From Hyphomicrobiales bacterium (GTDB lineage: Bacteria; Pseudomonadota; Alphaproteobacteria; Rhizobiales; Beijerinckiaceae), in contig JAPLOW010000071.1 in the NCBI GenBank assembly GCA_026400555.1, positions 1-64,000 on the forward strand: a stretch of 64,000 bases of DNA, read 5' to 3'. Below the pieces are notes generated by a model. The model did not search any database. It saw nothing but the letters and a program-made list of their open reading frames with translations, and was not told the DNA's origin. The translations under genes were made by a program, and so were the position numbers. Shown one piece after another: positions 59,537 through 64,000 of this stretch; within the stretch, counting starts at the first letter, position 1, and every line of letters starts with the position of its first letter.

Positions 59537-61093
59537 TCAGCGCCCGGTTAGGTTCGCCGTGGCGACGGCGTTGCCCGCGCCCGTCAGCAGATCCGCGCGC
59601 ACGAGGACGCGCATGCCGTCGACATGCGCCGTCTGACGATACCCAGTCAGAAGGTCGGCCATGCGCGGATCGGCCTTCGCCCAGGGCAACAGGTCGGTCG
59701 GTGCGTCGAAGGCTGACAGGGCGATGACGTCCGGACGGGCACGCAACGCATCCTCGACGAACAGCTTGCGGTCGAGATCGAACAGTTGGACGAGCCTTGC
59801 ACGGCGGTCCGGCCTTGTCTCCACAGTGAGCAGCGCCGAAGCGCCCTCGCTCATCCACAGCGAAGCCGAACGCCCGGCCCAAGTGCCGCCCACGCGGCGC
59901 ACCAGCGGGAAGTTGATGCCAAGGTTCGAGCTTGCGATCAGGAGCGTCGGGCTGCTGGTCCGGGCGCGGATTTCCGCCTCCAGCGCCCGCGGCGTCTCGT
60001 GCGCCGCGAGCAGGCCGGGAACCCAACCGCCGAACAACGCCATCATGCCGACGCAGGCGAACCGCTGGCGCAGCACGGTCGCGCGGCTGGCTTCCCCGGC
60101 GTTGGTCAAGGCCAGCGCGCCGAAGGCGATGACCATGAAGCCGAAGGCCGGAATCTGGTGATAGGGCCAGCCCTTGAACTGGATGGCATAGGCGGCAAAG
60201 CCGCCAAGGCTCGCTGCCAGCAAGGCCAGTGCCAGAGCGGACATCCGGCCGAAGCGGGCGAACAAGATGAAAGCACCGGCCAGCGCCACGATCAGCGTCG
60301 CCGGAGTTGCCAGGAATTCGGTGACGGTCAGCTTGTGTGGCAGATAGGCCAGAGTGAGGCGCGGAAGCAGGATGCCTGCGACGAGGCTTTCGGGCGGGAT
60401 CAGGCGGCCGGCCCTCAGATCGCCGGCCAAGCTGTCAAGCCAACGATCGTGGAAGCCCGCCGCGCGGATCGACATCGCCAGATGGATCAGCCCGGGGATC
60501 AGGGCGAAGTGCGGCTTGATGGCGAGCCCGAGACCGGCGCCGGCACCGACCGCCAGGGCGAGCCACAAGGGCGGGCTGAAAGCGCCATGCCAGCGGGACG
60601 CGGTCAGCACGGCATAGGGCAGGAGCGCGATCAGCGCGACATGCTCGCGCTGGCCGAAGCAGCGCGTCGGCATGATCAGCAGCACGAAGCCCACCAGCAG
60701 GCCGAACATCAGGCGATCGCGGGACGCCTCCAAACCAGCATGGCGCCACAGACCGGTAACGGCCCAGATCGACAGTGCCGCCATAGCGCTGACCTGTGCG
60801 TACATCCACAGTTCAGGAGCGCCGCCGAACTGCCGGGACAGCCAGACACCGGGAACATAGAGCAGGATCGACATCGGCGGATTGGTCTCGATGACGTCGA
60901 CATAGAGCCGTGCGCCATCCAGCATCCGGCCCGCGACGATCAGCAGCCAGGCCGTGTCGCCATTGCCGTCATAAGGAGACGGAAACTGCCACAGTGCCGC
61001 AAGGCAGGCGCAGACGGCCACAAGGGCCAGCGCCCGCCCGTCGAGCGGGGGCATCGTGCGGCGGTCAGCCTGCAGGGCGTCTGGCGATGTCAT
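59537..61093 (-). CDS. Uncharacterised GT-C-like multi-TM protein (paralog 2)
   Basis: FPSPYDGNGDTAWLLIVAGRMLDGARLYVDVIETNPPMSILLYVP; QREHVA; KPHFAL; QFKGWPYH; one-base spacing to paralog 1. Confidence 0.65.
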   Translation of the reverse strand: MTSPDALQADRRTMPPLDGRALALVAVCACLAALWQFPSPYDGNGDTAWLLIVAGRMLDGARLYVDVIETNPPMSILLYVPGVWLSRQFGGAPELWMYAQVSAMAALSIWAVTGLWRHAGLEASRDRLMFGLLVGFVLLIMPTRCFGQREHVALIALLPYAVLTASRWHGAFSPPLWLALAVGAGAGLGLAIKPHFALIPGLIHLAMSIRAAGFHDRWLDSLAGDLRAGRLIPPESLVAGILLPRLTLAYLPHKLTVTEFLATPATLIVALAGAFILFARFGRMSALALALLAASLGGFAAYAIQFKGWPYHQIPAFGFMVIAFGALALTNAGEASRATVLRQRFACVGMMALFGGWVPGLLAAHETPRALEAEIRARTSSPTLLIASSNLGINFPLVRRVGGTWAGRSASLWMSEGASALLTVETRPDRRARLVQLFDLDRKLFVEDALRARPDVIALSAFDAPTDLLPWAKADPRMADLLTGYRQTAHVDGMRVLVRADLLTGAGNAVATANLTGR

Positions 61094-61227
61094 GGGCCGG
61101 CGGCTCCGGGTTGGTCATTCGCGGCTCAGCGCAGATCGGCCGTCAGCATCGCCGAAGCCTGTCAATGTTCCGTTACGCCTGTACCGAAGACCTCGCCTTC
61201 GCGGCCCCGGTGCGCTATGGGCGCAGC

Positions 61228-62034
61228 ATGACAGGCGCAGGCAGCAACCAGACCTTGCCGAGCATGGACGGCCCGGCGCCGGCCATCATTCTCGTCGAGC
61301 CGCAGATGGCGGAGAACATCGGCATGGCGGCGCGCGCCATGGCCAATTTCGGCCTGTCCGAACTCAGGCTGGTGAAGCCACGCGATGGCTGGCCGACCGG
61401 CGGAGGGCTGCCGAAGGGAGCCCATGCGGCAGCGTCAGGCGCTGTCCACATCCTGCAGAGCGCCAGGCTCTATCCGGATGTTCCCGCGGCCATCGCCGAC
61501 CTCAATCATGTCTTTGCCACAACGGCGCGCAATCGCGGGCAGATGAAACGCATCTTCACGCCCGCCGAGATGATGCCCGATGTCGCCGCGCGCATCGGGG
61601 CGGGACAGGGCGTCGGCATCCTGTTCGGGCGCGAACGCACCGGGCTCGAAAATGACGAGATCTCGCTGGCCGACGCAATCGTCACCTTCCCGGTCAATCC
61701 GCAGTTCGCCTCGCTCAACCTCGCCCAGGCCGTGCTGCTGATGGGCTATGAATGGTTCCGGGCCGCGCGCGGCGACACCAAGCCCTTCGCGCCGGAGGTC
61801 CAGCCGCCCGCGCCGCGCGAGATGGTGCTGTCGCTGTTCGGCTATCTGGAGGACGAACTTGAGCAAGGCGGCTTCTTTCCGCCGGAGAAGCGCGAGATCA
61901 TGGCCCGCAACCTGCGCGACATCCTGCACCGGCTGTCGATGAGCGAGCAGGATTGCCGGACCCTGCGCGGTGCCGTCCATGCCCTTGCCGAGGGGCGAAA
62001 GCGGCGCAGCAAGGACGGCCCGCCGCCTACCTGA
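61228..62034 (+). CDS. trmJ: TrmJ/SpoU-family tRNA/rRNA 2'-O-methyltransferase
   Basis: AIILVEPQMAENIGMAARAMANFGLSELRLVKPRDGWP; GILFGRERTGLENDEISLADAIVTFPVNPQFASLNLAQAVLLMGYE. Confidence 0.92.
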   Translation: MTGAGSNQTLPSMDGPAPAIILVEPQMAENIGMAARAMANFGLSELRLVKPRDGWPTGGGLPKGAHAAASGAVHILQSARLYPDVPAAIADLNHVFATTARNRGQMKRIFTPAEMMPDVAARIGAGQGVGILFGRERTGLENDEISLADAIVTFPVNPQFASLNLAQAVLLMGYEWFRAARGDTKPFAPEVQPPAPREMVLSLFGYLEDELEQGGFFPPEKREIMARNLRDILHRLSMSEQDCRTLRGAVHALAEGRKRRSKDGPPPT

Positions 62035-62108
62035 CGGACAATGCGGATGGGCCTTGGAAAGCGCTCCCGGCTAAGGCATAGTTCACACATGAACGATTGG
62101 ACCCAGCC

Positions 62109-62906
62109 ATGAGCACCTCCGCCTCCCCTGCCCTTTACGCCGCCGCCCAGGGCGTCGCGACGATCACGCTGAACCGCCCAGAGAAGCTCAATGCCTTCTC
62201 GGCGGGGATGTTCGAGGCGATTCGCAATGGCCTCGACGCCGCTGAGCAGGACCCGGACGTGCGCGTCGTGGTGTTCACCGGACAGGGCCGCGCCTTTTCG
62301 TCCGGGCAGGACCTGACCGAGCGGCTGCCGATGGGCGATGACGGGCGGATCAACCTCGGCCCGCCGCTGGAGCGCGACTACAACCCGCTGGCGCTGAGGC
62401 TGATGGGCTATCCCAAGATCACGGTGGCGGCCATCAACGGCCCGGCCGTGGGCGCCGCCGCCAATCTGGTGCTGGCGTGCGATCTCGTCGTCGCGGCCAG
62501 ATCCTCGTACTTCCAGCAGGCCTTCGCCAAGATTGCGCTGATCCCCGATGCCGGAGGCACCTGGCTCCTGCCACGGATTGTCGGCTCCAAACTGGCGCTG
62601 GCGTTGGCGCTGACCGGCGATCGCATCGCCGCAGAAGACGGGCAGCGCATGGGCCTGATCTACAAGGTCTTCGACGATGCCAGCTTTGCCACTGACATTG
62701 CCGCCTTCGTCGCCCCCTTCGCGCAGGGCCCGGCCGGCGCCTACAGGCTGATCAAGCAGGCCCTCGCCAAATCGCTCGACAACGACTTCGGGGCGCAGCT
62801 CCAGCTTGAAGCCGACCTGCAGAATGTCGCCGGCAAGAGCGATGATTTCCAGGAGGCGATCATGGCCTTCGCCACAAAGCGGCCGCCGGTGTTCAAGGGG
62901 CGGTGA
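62109..62906 (+). CDS. Enoyl-CoA hydratase/isomerase family protein (PaaG-like)
   Basis: ATITLNRPEKLNAFS..., VVVFTGQGRAFSSGQDL, AAINGPAVGAAANLVLACDLVVAAR. Confidence 0.92.
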   Translation: MSTSASPALYAAAQGVATITLNRPEKLNAFSAGMFEAIRNGLDAAEQDPDVRVVVFTGQGRAFSSGQDLTERLPMGDDGRINLGPPLERDYNPLALRLMGYPKITVAAINGPAVGAAANLVLACDLVVAARSSYFQQAFAKIALIPDAGGTWLLPRIVGSKLALALALTGDRIAAEDGQRMGLIYKVFDDASFATDIAAFVAPFAQGPAGAYRLIKQALAKSLDNDFGAQLQLEADLQNVAGKSDDFQEAIMAFATKRPPVFKGR

Positions 62907-62946
62907 GGCCACGCCTCGACTTTTCCGAGATGGTCAGGAGCGACCC

Positions 62947-63204
62947 ATGTCGGATGTGAGCATTGCAGAAGCCAAAGCAATGCTGAGCGATCTTGTTCGC
63001 GCTGCCGAAGAAGGTCGGTCGACCATCATCACGCGTCGGGGCAGGCCTGTGGCGCGCATCGAGCCGCTCGACGGCGATGCAAGCTGGCACCGGCCCGCAC
63101 GCACGTTTGATTTTGACCGGCTGCACCGTCATCTCGACTCAATGCCGATGGGCAAGACCACGGGTGCAGACGTTGTCCGCACCATGCGCGACGCAGAGGA
63201 CTGA
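62947..63204 (+). CDS. Phd/YefM-family antitoxin
   Basis: SIAEAKAMLSDLVRAAEEGRSTIITRRGRPVARIEPL; overlaps the PIN toxin start. Confidence 0.88.
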   Translation: MSDVSIAEAKAMLSDLVRAAEEGRSTIITRRGRPVARIEPLDGDASWHRPARTFDFDRLHRHLDSMPMGKTTGADVVRTMRDAED

Positions 63205-63701
63205 TGCAGCTACGCGACACGTCCGTTGTCGTGACAGTGTTGACGCTCGAGCCCCGCTCGCACACCATTGCCGAATGGATTGCAGCACACGCTGGCGAAC
63301 TTTGTGTTTCGGCCTGGCTTGAACCTGAATTGTCGGCGGCGCTCGCCGCAAAACAACGCATTGGCGAGATTGAAGCCCGCGCGAGGCTGTCAAGCCATCG
63401 GTTGTTCGACGACATGCAGGATGTCGTCTTTATCGTCGCAGACATTGAGCGCACCGACTTCGAGGAGGCTGCACGCATGTGCGACGATCCCGGACTTGGG
63501 CTGAGAGCGCCCGACGCGCTTCATTTGTCTGTGGCGCTCAGGCTCAAGCTCAACCTGGCAACACTCGACAGGAAGCAAGCGCGGGCACGAGCTCCCAGGC
63601 ATCGGTGTTATAACCCTCTGACCGCCCCTTACCGGTTCAGCCGCGCCATCAGGCTCGAGGTGTCCCAGCGCGCACCGCCCATGCCCTGCACTTCGGCGTA
63701 G
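63204..63701 (+). CDS. PIN-domain (VapC-like) toxin, C-terminus altered by an apparent frameshift
   Basis: MQLRDTSVVVTVLTLEP...APDALHLSVALRLKLNLATLDRK; alternative frame gives HELPGIGVITL* ending at 63622. Confidence 0.8.
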   Translation: MQLRDTSVVVTVLTLEPRSHTIAEWIAAHAGELCVSAWLEPELSAALAAKQRIGEIEARARLSSHRLFDDMQDVVFIVADIERTDFEEAARMCDDPGLGLRAPDALHLSVALRLKLNLATLDRKQARARAPRHRCYNPLTAPYRFSRAIRLEVSQRAPPMPCTSA

Positions 63702-64000
63702 AACTGGTCGACCAGCGCGGTGACGGGCAGGTTGGCGCCATTGCGGCGGGCCTCAGCCAGCACGATGCCAAGGTCTTTCCGCATCCAGTCAACGGCGAAG
63801 CCGAACTCGTACTGGCCCTTGTTCATGGTCTTGTGGCGGTTTTCCATCTGCCAGGAGCCTGCCGCGCCCTTGGAGATGACCTCGACCACGGCCTCAATGT
63901 CGAGACCGGCCTTCTGGCCGAAATGCAGCCCTTCCGAGAGCCCCTGCACCAGCCCGGCAATGCAGATCTGGTTGATCATCTTGGTGAGCTGGCCGGCGCC
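63629..64000 (-). CDS. NAD(P)-dependent 3-hydroxyisobutyrate/beta-hydroxyacid dehydrogenase family, C-terminal part (cut by window edge)
   Basis: MINQICIAGLVQGLSEGLHFGQKAGLDIEAVVEVISKGAAGSWQMENR...FAVDWMRKDLGIVLAEA. Confidence 0.88.
   Translation of the reverse strand, partial: GAGQLTKMINQICIAGLVQGLSEGLHFGQKAGLDIEAVVEVISKGAAGSWQMENRHKTMNKGQYEFGFAVDWMRKDLGIVLAEARRNGANLPVTALVDQFYAEVQGMGGARWDTSSLMARLNR

Noticed and set aside
59786-61231. 481-aa plus-strand ORF opposite the GT-C-like paralog
   Set aside because: Gln/Arg/His-rich shadow ORF; the minus strand encodes a coherent multi-TM protein with a close paralog.

Overview
The window is a high-GC alphaproteobacterial chromosome segment (Hyphomicrobiales-like gene content), mostly housekeeping and metabolic genes with about 50 supportable CDS. 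No prophage or CRISPR array was seen. Landmarks in order: the edge of an IS256-family transposase next to a decayed EAL-domain gene; a frameshifted XRE/DUF955-type regulator divergent from isocitrate lyase (aceA); a TPP riboswitch with thiM-thiE; a gph-like HAD phosphatase; a GvpF/L-like gene next to a HAMP-type coiled-coil gene; a Sit/Mnt metal ABC transporter divergent from a Fur/Mur-type regulator; a PlcP-Agt-like lipid-remodelling pair divergent from pmtA with Pho-box-like repeats; tRNA-Val(CAC); L,D-transpeptidase; a HerA-like ATPase; moaA; an MCP with PilZ-like and Cache-like parts; a TRAP transporter; a ureohydrolase and a urease cluster (ureD, fused ureAB, ureJ, ureC) that stops at a 25-bp direct repeat of the ureC 3' end; cspA; a histidine kinase; an IorAB-like oxidoreductase carrying a 39-bp tandem duplication; a decayed ECF42-like sigma factor with its YCII partner; an ABC exporter; recA with a GAAC-N7-GTAC SOS box; alaS; icd; two tandem GT-C-like membrane proteins; a TrmJ-like methyltransferase; and a Phd/PIN toxin-antitoxin pair with a frameshifted toxin C-terminus. 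Strongest leads: the Pho-box/plcP-agt/pmtA module, the ureC-end duplication, the inverted Mur-type operator pair, the GvpF/L-like pair, and several independent frameshifted genes, which may be real decay or sequencing error. All family calls come from reading motifs by eye; no database search was run.
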